A stretch of DNA of 64,000 bases from NCBI GenBank assembly GCA_905221605.1, contig CAJNDS010000088.1, forward strand, positions 159,501 through 223,500, read 5' to 3'. Below, in pieces: positions 54,534 through 63,093 of this stretch (its first letter is position 1; each line of letters opens with the position of its first letter). A model generated the notes under the pieces. That model made no database searches and had not been told where the DNA came from. It saw nothing but the letters and a program-made list of their open reading frames with translations. A program made the translations under genes and the position numbers. This DNA is from Symbiodinium natans. Taxonomy: Eukaryota; Sar; Dinophyceae; Suessiales; Symbiodiniaceae.

Positions 54534-54628
54534 TTCGAGAGGAAAATACAGCTAACTCACGGCCTCTCACAGGTTCGGCCTAAGTGTGACGGCCTGAACA
54601 GGATATCCATGTGGTTCAGAACGACAGT

Positions 54629-55006
54629 TCAAGAAGTTTCTGGCTGTCTCTGAGAGCTTGACGAGGCAGCTTCACTTGGTTGCTCCAAGCCAGGTTCAGG
54701 GTTCACAAACTGCCACTGAGACTGACGAGCTGCAACAGCCTCCTGTTGCCGCATCTCACGGTCTGCCATGAGGTCGTCCAATACCTCAGCCACCTTCATG
54801 AGGGAATCCATATTCAAAGAGTGAAGCCACACCCGAAAATCATTTAGCTGATCGCGCGTCAACGACCGCGCCATGAAGAGTGCTGAGAAAAGTACAGCGA
54901 TGAAAAGAGCAAGACTCGAGCCTTTATGCGTCAAGCAAATAAGCGGAACTGTCACCACATGAAGTAAGGCCCGCACTAACAAGGGTTCCTTATTGCACAC
55001 GCTCAT
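54629..55006 (-). CDS. Small ORF between the 239-bp repeats, possibly gag-like
   Basis: A 125-codon frame. The first ~44 residues are hydrophobic (a possible membrane segment or simply untranslated sequence read as protein). From an internal ATG (MARSLTRDQLNDFRVWLHS) the rest is a helical, charged peptide ending in a Glu/Ser/Gln-rich tail. I suspect the N-terminus of a retroelement gag because it lies between repeats belonging to the element. No homology can be checked here. Alternatives are a decayed fragment or a host small protein. Confidence 0.4.
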   Translation of the reverse strand: MSVCNKEPLLVRALLHVVTVPLICLTHKGSSLALFIAVLFSALFMARSLTRDQLNDFRVWLHSLNMDSLMKVAEVLDDLMADREMRQQEAVAARQSQWQFVNPEPGLEQPSEAASSSSQRQPETS

Positions 55007-55365
55007 TGAGCTGCCTGGTCCCTTACCGGATACTTCGTATGCACACGAGTCCTCTCCTGACGTGGTTGCGAAAACGTTTACATTCGTTTACAAGGGCGGC
55101 GAGGGTGGGTTTTTCGAAAACAATCTATCAGCTTCTAAGAGCACTTTCCGGGCATCCTGCCCTCTGAGAGGTCCCGCTGCGACGGGTGTATAAGTAAATA
55201 CAAATCCTGCATGAACAAGCATAAAACTGATCAAGCGTTGGAAATAAGTTGTGCAAAAAGGCAAGCACTGAAACAACAAGCAAATGTTTTATTCACCACA
55301 ACATTTTGATGTTGTTTCCTTTGAACAATAAAGCTCTATCTTCTCCAGGCATTCGAAGAACGATA

Positions 55366-55604
55366 CTTATTGTTCAAAACCGTGCTTGTTATGAAATGTC
55401 ATGTCGTGTTTGAACACTTCAAGCATGACACAATCTTCATCAAGCAACATGCATTCTGCTCACATCACTCGCTCTCGTTCGAATCTTTTCACGTTGTGGG
55501 GAAACAGTACCGAGCACGGCTGGTTGGATCTCGATCCCTCCTGTAAGACCCAAGACTGTTGTTGAGTCTCGAAATGTCCTGTGAGACACAGGGCTCCTTT
55601 CCCC
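55366..55604. repeat. 239-bp exact direct repeat, pol-proximal copy
   Basis: Lies 18 bp downstream of the pol stop codon (on the minus strand). Together with the distal copy it may represent the 3' terminal structure of the element. Both copies are on the same side of pol, so this is not a simple 5'/3' LTR pair. Confidence 0.95.
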
Positions 55605-55622
55605 ATTCACCTGAGCCGTGTG

Positions 55623-58600
55623 TCAAACCTTCAGTTTCGAGGCCCTCTTCACAATTGCCGAAACGATCCTCCTCGCTTCATGCGATTCGTCCTTGAATCC
55701 TAACTTCCTAACCAAATCAAGTTGGAACCTTGAAGGTTGATCTGCAAGATTCGCTGGGGAGGCAACTCTTGCATACCACGGTAGAAATCCGTGAACATAT
55801 TCCAGGAAGTTTGCTTCATCCACCAACATTCCAGCAACTCCTTTCTTAGCAGATCCCGAGATGTAGGCGTGTCGGGCCGCATCATTGTCGAGGTAGACGA
55901 TTACCCCAGTTCCAGCAGTCGCTCCATGCTGGGAATACGATTCAGCAAAGGCTGCAGTCTGGCCTGTTAGCAACTTCAAACCAACCAAAACCCCAAGCAT
56001 TTCCAGCTCATAGATAATGGTTTGCTCATCCTCCATAGATAGCACTTGAGTCTGGATTTCCGAGATCGGAACACTGAAGAATGACAGCGCTGTCCCACTC
56101 CCCGTAAGGAGCACGCCACCTAATCCACCAGACCTTGTCTCGGTTTCGAAGGCTGCATCGGTGAGTATCATAAACGATCTGCACGACACCTGTCCCACTA
56201 GCCTGGGCTGAGCAGCGTCTAAGAACTTGCAGAACTCTTCCAAAAGGTCTTTAGTGTATCCCGGAATTTTCCGCCTCCCACCATAGGCATGTCTCGTGAT
56301 CTCAACCAGACACCTCCTGCCTAACCTTCCGAAGAACTGAGCTTGTGCAAACTGTAATCGGCCCCTGAGTTGCAGGGCCTCCTTCTGACCCATCAAACCA
56401 TTCTCCAGGTGACCTCTGATGGCTGTGACCAACTCTCGACGCCTTCGTTCGGTGTTCTTAACTTTCAGGACCCCTGTCCCTGTTTGGTCCAGCTCAAACA
56501 AAACGCCCAAAGCTTCGAAACTTGTGCTCCACTCCGTAGTCTTGTCTGATGACAGCTTCCAACCCAACAGTTTCATGACCTCATCAAAGGTATACCCACA
56601 TGAACTCCTGTCACCGCTCAATGCGAGGAGAACAAAGTCGTCAAAGTAATTCGTCGTAGGGATTTTGGCTCCTTTCACCAGGATCGTCCAAAGAGCCCTC
56701 GCAACCCTCAAGAAGAAGTATACTGCTTTCGTGGAACCAAAAGGTACCGCCAGTTGCTGGAATAATTTGGGCTTCCCCTCGAACGGGTCGTACACTGCCA
56801 AGTATGAAAATCTTAAACTCTCATCTGAAATGGCCAACTGTCGATAGGCGCTTTTCAGGTCAGCCGTCTTCCCGAAGAGTTCCAACAATCCTTTTTTTCT
56901 AGCTGCCTTCGATAGCTTGGTAATTAGGAGTGCGATCTCGTCAATTGAATGTGTAACAGGTTTCTCGGAGACGGTAACCGTGTCGTTAATGAGACTGGAA
57001 GAGTAGTTGTCGATAGGTCGGAGTTTGCCTCCCTGCATCACAGGGAAACGGGAACTCACCAAACAGCCTTTGGGGAGATGGCGAACGTCGAAAGGTCCTG
57101 CGAGGTGACCCTTCTCAACCTCCTCTAACGTTTTCTCCCACAACAGCGTGTCCATGTTTCTATCACCACTGGATATTGTCCTGGCGAAAATCTGTTCACA
57201 CACCTGGTCGGACATGTCCACAAGTTGTTCAATGTCCATCCTGGCTGGCTTCAGTTTCGCATCCAAAACTCCTGTCACTGGGATAGGGCCTGTGAGCGTG
57301 GCTCCCTGAATGAGCTCCTGCACCACGCCCATATCATCATATTGAATGTCTTGAAGCATTTCTCGGAAGAGGAGGATACGTTTCGGTCCGAGGATCGCTC
57401 CTCGATGGGTGGACATACCAGCCTTCAGCTGTGCCTCCTCTGGCTCCAGTTCTTTGGCTCTTCTAGCCCATTTCTCAAGGTAAAACTTTCTCTGGGATCT
57501 CACCGAACCTGGACGATGTACAAGTTGCTCGATCAACTTCTCTAATGGTTTGTTGCATTTAGACAGCTGATGATAAGGGTGTCCTAGCTTTGCTGCCTTT
57601 CCAATAAATTCAATCGGATCCCAAGGAATCCCCACTCTCAGCACTGAGGCGCCATCCAGTTGTTGCATTTCCTGCTGAAGCTGCGGGCTCAAGTTCCCCC
57701 CTGTCTGAGTCCGCGACAGAAGCTGGGAATCCACCGGCAGGGCGGCCATCCCCGGCAACACTCGGATGCCATCCGGAATCCGCCATTCTTGCTTGAGACG
57801 CTTACGTCCTGAGAAAGGGTCCTCAGTCACTGATCTAGGCAGCAGCACATAGACGACCACCTTCCATTCCGGCATGACCTCATTCAAGTGCCCCCGAGGT
57901 TGGTGCATGGCCGACACTCGAATGGCCTTATTGGCCAAAGAAGGGTTTTGGCACAGAAGTTTTCTTGCTGTGACGCCAGCCGCGAAGACCTCAGCCAAAG
58001 CAGTCGCAAAACCACGGGGGTAGGCCCCTGAGGAGGTCTCCAGTGTTGTCGACTTCCCTGCCGGTTCTCGCCCTTCGCGCCTAACCGTGGTGATTTCAGG
58101 AAGGTTCGACATCACCAAACTCCGCTGCTGATTCGTAGGGACCCAGCATCCCCACTCTACTTCGACCCAATGGGGTGCTTGCTGAGCGTCTGGAAGTTGG
58201 TTCAAATTACCCCAAAATGGGGACTTACAAGAGCCTTCGACCACTAACGGCATGTCCCTGTCGAGGCATCCATTGATAACCGCGAAAACAAATGCCGCAG
58301 AGATGGGGTCCAAGGTGAGCTTTGGTATGCAAATCAGCACCCCCGCAATCTTTCGTTTGTCCAACCAAGTAAGAACAGAATCACAAGCTGTCCTAGAGGA
58401 TAGGTCCATTTGCAAAACAGGTGCCATAGCGGACTTGTGTTTAACACGATCCACTCCATAAGCAAAATAACCCTGCGCGAGCAGAGCTGCAGCCACACGG
58501 GCCTGCCCAGCAAAACATTGAAGGATCGCACGGGTAGGTCCCCCGTGCTGTTCATTCGAGAAAACTTGTTGCGGCTCTGTAGCCGAAGAACACTGCTCGC

Positions 58601-58820
58601 TCCGAGAAGATGTCTCCTCGCCGGTCTGGAAAACTGGCAGTGTCGTGGCCGACGGCATTGAAGCCATCGAAAAAGAACATTCAATGTCACATTCACAACC
58701 TTCGGCAACCCCAACCGCAGATACGGGTTCCAATCCCGCACCTGAAGGTAAGGCCTCCATACCGACCTCCTGGTTCGGAGCAGAGATGACGCCACTAACG
58801 GTTTCATCCTGAGGAACCAT
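55623..58820 (-). CDS. Retroelement polyprotein: MTase-like, reverse transcriptase, RNase H (1065 aa)
   Basis: Intact frame. About residues 90-260 form a methyltransferase-like Rossmann domain (LQCFAGQARVAAALLAQGY, GVDRVKHKSA). An uncharacterised region follows (about 260-560). The RT domain occupies about 590-790: fingers GKLRPIDNYSSSLINDTV, first catalytic Asp in KTADLKSAYRQLAI, and YFDDF for the paired Asp. RNase H occupies about 880-1040: TDAAFE, IIYELEMLGV, YLDNDAARHA and NLADQPSR supply the D-E-D-D residues. No integrase, tyrosine recombinase or endonuclease is seen. This order is known in abundant dinoflagellate RT families, but I cannot place it firmly in DIRS, LTR or another class. 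The upstream frame is open back to a single UGA at 58,869-58,871 and beyond it encodes zinc fingers, so this ATG may not be the true start; expression by readthrough is plausible. It likely acts in RNA-templated DNA synthesis. Confidence 0.93.
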   Translation of the reverse strand: MVPQDETVSGVISAPNQEVGMEALPSGAGLEPVSAVGVAEGCECDIECSFSMASMPSATTLPVFQTGEETSSRSEQCSSATEPQQVFSNEQHGGPTRAILQCFAGQARVAAALLAQGYFAYGVDRVKHKSAMAPVLQMDLSSRTACDSVLTWLDKRKIAGVLICIPKLTLDPISAAFVFAVINGCLDRDMPLVVEGSCKSPFWGNLNQLPDAQQAPHWVEVEWGCWVPTNQQRSLVMSNLPEITTVRREGREPAGKSTTLETSSGAYPRGFATALAEVFAAGVTARKLLCQNPSLANKAIRVSAMHQPRGHLNEVMPEWKVVVYVLLPRSVTEDPFSGRKRLKQEWRIPDGIRVLPGMAALPVDSQLLSRTQTGGNLSPQLQQEMQQLDGASVLRVGIPWDPIEFIGKAAKLGHPYHQLSKCNKPLEKLIEQLVHRPGSVRSQRKFYLEKWARRAKELEPEEAQLKAGMSTHRGAILGPKRILLFREMLQDIQYDDMGVVQELIQGATLTGPIPVTGVLDAKLKPARMDIEQLVDMSDQVCEQIFARTISSGDRNMDTLLWEKTLEEVEKGHLAGPFDVRHLPKGCLVSSRFPVMQGGKLRPIDNYSSSLINDTVTVSEKPVTHSIDEIALLITKLSKAARKKGLLELFGKTADLKSAYRQLAISDESLRFSYLAVYDPFEGKPKLFQQLAVPFGSTKAVYFFLRVARALWTILVKGAKIPTTNYFDDFVLLALSGDRSSCGYTFDEVMKLLGWKLSSDKTTEWSTSFEALGVLFELDQTGTGVLKVKNTERRRRELVTAIRGHLENGLMGQKEALQLRGRLQFAQAQFFGRLGRRCLVEITRHAYGGRRKIPGYTKDLLEEFCKFLDAAQPRLVGQVSCRSFMILTDAAFETETRSGGLGGVLLTGSGTALSFFSVPISEIQTQVLSMEDEQTIIYELEMLGVLVGLKLLTGQTAAFAESYSQHGATAGTGVIVYLDNDAARHAYISGSAKKGVAGMLVDEANFLEYVHGFLPWYARVASPANLADQPSRFQLDLVRKLGFKDESHEARRIVSAIVKRASKLKV

Positions 58821-58868
58821 CTCAACATCCTGAGCCAGCGAAGTCTCATCGAGACCAGGATCACCTAG

Positions 58869-58871
58869 TCA
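58869..58871 (-). promoter_or_regulatory. UGA stop in readthrough context (UGA-CUAG)
   Basis: Reads CTG TGA CTA GGT. The frames before and after are the same, and both are coding-like. UGA followed by CUAG is a recognised high-readthrough context in eukaryotes, so the codon may set a low ratio of nucleocapsid-pol fusion to nucleocapsid. A simple nonsense mutation is the alternative. Confidence 0.55.
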
Positions 58872-59240
58872 CAGCTTTTTAGGCTTCAGCGGGCACTTTG
58901 TAACCGGGTGGTCACCACCACACTTGTAGATGATGCAACCATGATCACCCCTCTGACAATTGGCGTCCGTGCACCCGCCGAGGTTGAAACTGTAGCAAAC
59001 CTTGTTGCCCTTCTTGTTCCATGCGGACGCTCCCTGGTAACGTAAGCCCTCGGGTAGCCATTCCGACTTGCCAGCCCCGTAACCTTTCCCTATGCCAGCC
59101 TTCTCCTTGCCCTTGGGCGAGGGTTTGCCCTTTCCAGACCATGACTCGAAGCCCCTGGGGCTCCAAAAGGACTTCCCCTTGCCCGGCTTACCTTTGTTCG
59201 GAGCATGCTCATACGGATGACTACACGATGACTCGATGAA
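58872..59240 (-). CDS. Nucleocapsid-like zinc-finger ORF upstream of pol
   Basis: An open frame of about 123 codons in the same frame as pol. The first half is Lys/Gly-rich and basic (NKGKPGKGKSFWSPRG, KPSPKGKEKAGIGKGYGAG), fitting RNA binding. The C-terminal part has a CCCH-type finger (CYSFNLGGCTDANCQRGDH) followed at once by a CCHC-like knuckle (CIIYKCGGDHPVTKC). It ends KPKKL before UGA. The 5' end is set by a TGA at 59,241-59,243, not by an ATG, so the N-terminal gag part is missing, frameshifted or spliced. This is the expected gag C-terminus of the same element. Confidence 0.75.
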
Positions 59241-59247
59241 TCATGAC

Positions 59248-59460
59248 TCCTGACTCATGATGACTACAAGCCCGGCCCCAATCAGAATCTGGTGTCCCGG
59301 CCTTCCTCTTGCCGGCAGCACTGCGCACTCCCACCTTGACCTTCTGGTGACCTTCCTTCTTGTCAAGCACCAGCACTCCGTAAGTGCCTTTTCGGAAGGT
59401 CACTTCCGCGTTGAACTCCTGCCAACACGTGCAAGGCAAGAACTCCAATTCAATTGTCGA
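59248..59460 (-). CDS. Partial coding-like frame, unrecognised
   Basis: Reads ELEFLPCTCWQEFNAEVTF, then LVLDKKEGHQKVKVGVRSAAGK, and ends in an ATGACTC-rich junction next to the zinc-finger ORF. Composition is protein-like, with Lys, Val and Glu well spread. It begins inside a CCCTAAA tract, so it has no proper start. It may be an exon or a displaced fragment. Confidence 0.3.
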
Positions 59461-59466
59461 ATCGTA

Positions 59467-59671
59467 GGGTTTAGAGTTTAGGGTTTAGGGTTTAGGGTTT
59501 AGGGGTTAGGGTTTAGGGTTCAGGGTTTAGGGTTTCGCCACCCGCACTGCGCGCGCATAGGGTTTAGCGTTTAGGGTTTAGGGTTTAGGGTTTAGGGTTT
59601 AGGGTTTAGGGTTTAGGGTTTAGGGTTTAGGGTTTAGGGTTTAGGGTTTAGGGTTTAGGGTTTAGGGTTTT
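59467..59671 (+). repeat. Telomere-like tract between two coding-like pieces
   Basis: TTTAGGG units over about 200 bp, interrupted at about 59,535-59,565 by CGCCACCCGCACTGCGCGCG. The flanking minus-strand frames (59,248-59,460 and 59,690-59,905) both look coding. Confidence 0.95.
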
Positions 59672-59689
59672 GTGGTGGTTGTGGCGGTT

Positions 59690-59905
59690 GTGGTGGTTGC
59701 GGTTGGGGCGGTCCTTGGAAACGCACTCGCACTTCTCCTCGAACGTCGTCAAGCCAGTGATCTCCCGTTCTTTCAAGAACGTCTCCAATTCAATGAATTC
59801 CCCGTGGTCGTAGGTTTCGATAAAGTTTTCCTCCATCTCAAATTGCTGCAAATCATACTTCGGGAATTTGTATCTCCCTGAGCAAGGGAGCGATGAACAG
59901 TACAC
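59690..59905 (-). CDS. Partial coding-like frame, unrecognised
   Basis: Reads KFPKYDLQQFEMEENFIETY, then GEFIELETFLKEREITGL and TTFEEKCECVSKD before an Asn/His-rich end (HHNRHNHHK) that runs into the telomere-like tract. The acidic, helix-rich composition is unlike chance ORFs nearby. It could be an exon of the same lost gene as 59,248-59,460. I recognise no family. Confidence 0.35.
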
Positions 59906-59949
59906 AAGCGTTCAACTTGGCTTGACACTTGACGGCTTAGCGGCTTAGG

Positions 59950-61020
59950 GCTTTTTAATGTTTAGGTTTTTCAGCTAGCGGCTTCTAGAGCTTAGGGCCA
60001 GGGTAAGTTTAGGGATTTAGGGGTGGTCCAAGGTTGAGGGTCCAGGACCGTGCCTTCACTCCGCACACAGTCGCGACGGCCATTGTTGACGACAGTGGTG
60101 AGCTCCTTGCAACCATTCACTGTCACTCTCTAAGTTAGGAAAACCCTACACCCTAAACCCTGACCCTGACCCTGGGACCCTAGGTAGGGTTTAGGGTTTA
60201 GGACCGACCTCAGTATCAGCCTAACAGCCTGTCCCTAAGCCCTTTTTCAAACATCCTGAATCCGAAATTCTAAACCCGGGACCCTAACCCCCCATCCCCT
60301 CATCCCCCCCCCCCAAATCACAGCGTCCTCATTGTTGTGCATGCTGTCCAGCAGCGCACGTTGGGAGATTGCGCCAAAGGAACGGAGGCGAAAGCGCGCG
60401 CACTTTGTGCATTCTTGTCCTTCGCATATGGTTCTGTTGCCTTCGCAGGGCCACCGTTGCCGATAATTCACGAAAAAGTTATGTTGTCATTGTATATAAT
60501 AGAAATGAAATGGATGGACTTTTCAGAAACCCTGCCCAAAGTATCTTTCGCTTTGCGTTCCCAATGGACCCGCTCCACCCTTTCCGGAAGGAGGTCTTTC
60601 TCGATGTCATTCGGTGTTTGATGACACGAGAGGCATCGCGTGCCTTCCTTGCATGGCACGAGCTCGAGCGCCATCACGGCGCGGCCAACACAAGAGCGAC
60701 AAGTCAAAAAGCTTGAAAGCGAGGCTTACAGCTTGCACTAAAGCAAAGTTGAGCCAGGCCCGGCGTACAACTTAGATAAAAACTACAACATACAGACAAC
60801 TACAACTGGCTGCCAGCAAAACTTGCACGACTTTCTGAACTGCCCCAGGTCCTTGAAAGGCTTCTCAACTTTGGTTGGCTGCATCAATCGGTTTAGCCCG
60901 CGAGCAGCGACATATTCTGTCAGCTCGAAGACACTTGTCTGGGCATCCTGAGAAATTGCGGGAGGGGCCGAGGTCCAGTGCAGGTTTCGTTGTTGTTTCG
61001 GTGGCCCTTTCAGCTGCTTC
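59950..61020. other. No supported gene
   Basis: Contains short decayed telomere-like strings (60,145-60,200), a poly-C run near 60,307 and overlapping frames on both strands at 60,250-60,720. The minus-strand CLSCH phrase there is not enough for a heme protein. Confidence 0.4.
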
Positions 61021-61760
61021 TCACACGGTGGGTGGGGGGGTGGGGGGGGGGGTGCTCAGCAAGGAGCAACAAAAAACACGCCCCAAACATGGGTTTGCTC
61101 CAAAAAGGCAGAGCCCAAAGTATGCCCCCCAACCCAACCACCCCCCCCCCCCACCCACCCCCCACCCACCCCACCCCCCCCACCCCCCACCCCCCCACCC
61201 ACCCCCCACCCCCCCCCCCACCCCCCCCCCACCCCCCACCCACCCCCACCCCACTCCCTCACCCTGCTCCACTTCCACAAACCCCTACCCCCCAGCAGCC
61301 CACCCACCCCCCCCCACCGCTTCTTCAGGGTGTGGGTTGTGTGGGGGGGGGGGGGGGGGGCCCCCCCCCACCCCCCCCCCCCCCGGGCGGTGGAGGGGCG
61401 GGTAGCTGGGGGGGGGTGTGGGAGGGGTGGGCGGGGGGAGGGGCAGGGGGTGGGGGAGAACCACTCGAGAACCACTCGAAAACCACTCGGAACCACTCGG
61501 GCTGGGAGTAAAATTAAGACCCCCCCCCATTTGCACACGAAGCTCGTATGGAAATGGGGGGGGGTCTTATTAAGCCCGAGTGGTTCCGAGTGGTTCCCGG
61601 TTGGGTTCTCCCCCCCCCCCACCCCCCCCACCCCCCCGCCCCCCCCCCCCCCCACCCCCCCCCCACCCACCCCCCCCCCCCACCCCACCCCCCCCCCCAC
61701 CCCACCACCCCCCCCCCACCCCCCACCCCCCCCCCCACACTGCCTCCCCACCCCACCAGA
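61020..61760. repeat. C/G homopolymer-rich fold-back zone
   Basis: Alternating blocks of C-rich (about 61,137-61,320 and 61,609-61,740) and G-rich (about 61,340-61,360 and 61,395-61,456) sequence, with a direct G-run to C-run junction near 61,361. The blocks can pair with each other. Every frame is Gly/Trp or Pro/His low complexity. Some of this may be sequencing or assembly distortion. Confidence 0.85.
61452..61612. repeat. ~160-bp hairpin inside the C/G-rich zone
   Basis: The left arm has four AACCACTCG phrases followed by TTAAGACCCCCCCCCATTT. The right arm has the reverse complement, AAATGGGGGGGGGTCTTA then CGAGTGGTTCCGAGTGGTT. The loop centres on ACGAAGCTCGT at about 61,537-61,547. Arms differ at several bases, so it is not a trivial copy. 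Confidence 0.85.
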
Positions 61761-61888
61761 ACTTTCGGCCTACCCCCACCCAGCCTTCACCACGCCCAAG
61801 CTGAGTTTTACCCCCATTCCCACGCGCCTTCTGCCATAGGCCAAGTTTCGCCCTCTCCACTCCTCCACTCCGTGGCGCCAAAAAAACA

Positions 61889-61914
61889 ATGATGCGCGCG
61901 CGCGCGCGCATCAT
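61889..61914. repeat. 26-bp perfect palindrome with (CG)7 core
   Basis: (CG)7 flanked by ATGATG and CATCAT, and outside that by poly-A on the left and poly-T on the right (one mismatch). The alternating CG core favours Z-DNA and the whole can extrude as a cruciform. Confidence 0.95.
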
Positions 61915-61932
61915 GGTTTTTTTCATTGTTTA

Positions 61933-62078
61933 TTTAGGGCTTAGGGTTTAGGGTTTAGGGTTTTGGGTTTTGGGGTTAGGGTTAGGGTTTAGGGTTTAGG
62001 GTTTTAGGGTTTAGGGTTTAGGGTTTAGGGTTTAGGGTTTAGGGTTTAGGGTTTAGGGTTTAGGGTTTAGGGTTTAGG
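61933..62078 (+). repeat. Interstitial telomere-like tract
   Basis: About twenty TTTAGGG-type units with TTTTGGG and GTTAGGG variants near the start, followed to about 62,128 by decayed TTTAGGGCTT strings. Confidence 0.95.
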
Positions 62079-62325
62079 GGGCTTGGGGCATTTAGGGCTT
62101 AGGGTTGTTTAGGGCTTGGGCTGTTTAGGTCTAGTCCTTGCCCAAACCTTAAACTACTTGAACTTCCAGACAACTGCAGCAGCTGGCACTCGCATGGCGT
62201 CTGGAAAGACTGCTGTCACCAAGTGCGATATCATGTCCTTGTAGTCGCCAGATTGTGAGCAATTGGAGCTTTAACTTAACAAGCAACATCAGTGAGAAGT
62301 GAGAAGTGAGAGCTGGGCACCTTAC

Positions 62326-62433
62326 AAGATCACCCTCGCCCTTCGGCTGCGCTTGGTCCACATCATCCACCCGCAGCATGACAAAGTACAAGCGACCTCT
62401 TTGTTGAGGCACCCCATACTCGCAACTCCTTGA
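62326..62433 (-). CDS. Probable C5-cytosine methyltransferase exon
   Basis: 108 bases (36 codons) between AGTTCAG and a GTAAGG donor. Reads SRSCEYGVPQQRGRLYFVML, then RVDDVDQAQPKGEGDL. YGVPQ-QRxR-LYFV is the conserved motif VIII-like region of DNA cytosine-5 methyltransferases, where the two Arg contact the DNA-cytosine site. The catalytic PCQ and ENV motifs and the target-recognition domain are not found, so the gene is fragmentary, spread over unseen exons, or dead. Retroelement-borne methyltransferases are known in Symbiodinium, so this could be element or host derived. Confidence 0.55.
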
Positions 62434-62509
62434 CTGAACTAAAGTTCGCCACAAGTGCACTCACGAAGAACGGTCGAGATCAAGTCAAGGCCGAGTGTCG
62501 GTTCCCAAC

Positions 62510-62554
62510 ATTTGGGGCGAGAGGCTTCACGTGGAAGACCCGGACCACATAGTC
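62510..62554 (-). CDS. Probable preceding exon of the methyltransferase
   Basis: After the acceptor CTGCAG the frame reads DYVVRVFHVKPLAPN and then meets a GT (AATGTTGGG), in phase with the next exon. In C5-methyltransferases a segment of the type GY-x-V precedes YGVPQ by about 10-15 residues, which fits. The boundary is inferred. Confidence 0.4.
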
Positions 62555-62599
62555 CTGCAGGGGAAGGAGCCAAGGGGCGGGGTGCAGAACTTAACTACG

Positions 62600-63090
62600 T
62601 AAGTATTACTATAGACTATAGACTATTACAATTAAATTATTACTATTATTTATTACTACTTACTAATCATCCCAAAACCACACTAATTACTAATTACATG
62701 ATTATCGCCTCGCAGTGTAAGATTTTAGGCTTTAAGTTTTAAGGTTGCAAAGTTCTTACAATCCGTCGCAGCGGGCACTGCAGCCCAGGCGCCGGTATAG
62801 TGGAGAGCCCAACACTCTCGCCGTTAGCAAGCTTCCCGTGAAGTATATAATCGAGAGGCGTCTGGCAGAAACAAGCGGAGCAACAACAAACTGAAGTCAA
62901 GGCGCAGTTCGTTCTGTTGCACCGCGCAAGAGACTCAGACTAAGTAAGTCGGTCGATGATAAACTGACACCACCTTTTGATCCCTCTGGCACATCCCGCC
63001 CTTCTTCCCACTATCAAATTGTCACGCAGTGAGCTCGTCTCACCGTCTCATCGCATCATCTGTACACTGCAAGTCCAGCGGGGCAAGCTG
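62600..63090. other. No supported gene
   Basis: Contains an AT-rich ATTACTATT-type stretch (62,600-62,700). GGCGCCGGTATAGTGGAGAG at 62,790 superficially resembles a tRNA D-arm, but no cloverleaf follows. The 5' exons of the methyltransferase would be expected here or beyond, but I cannot find them. Confidence 0.35.
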
Positions 63091-63093
63091 AAG

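Noticed and set aside
54295-55604. The 239-bp repeats as 5' and 3' LTRs around pol
   Set aside because: Both copies lie on the same side of the pol ORF, so they cannot be its flanking LTR pair as arranged here.
60468-60707. CLSCH as a heme-binding cytochrome motif
   Set aside because: A single C-x2-C-H in a short, unsupported frame with no other cytochrome feature.
61056-61751. Gly-rich and Pro-rich ORFs of 170-230 codons
   Set aside because: They arise from G and C homopolymer blocks in every frame on both strands.
62785-62840. tRNA-like D-arm phrase
   Set aside because: No acceptor stem, anticodon stem or T-arm can be formed around it.
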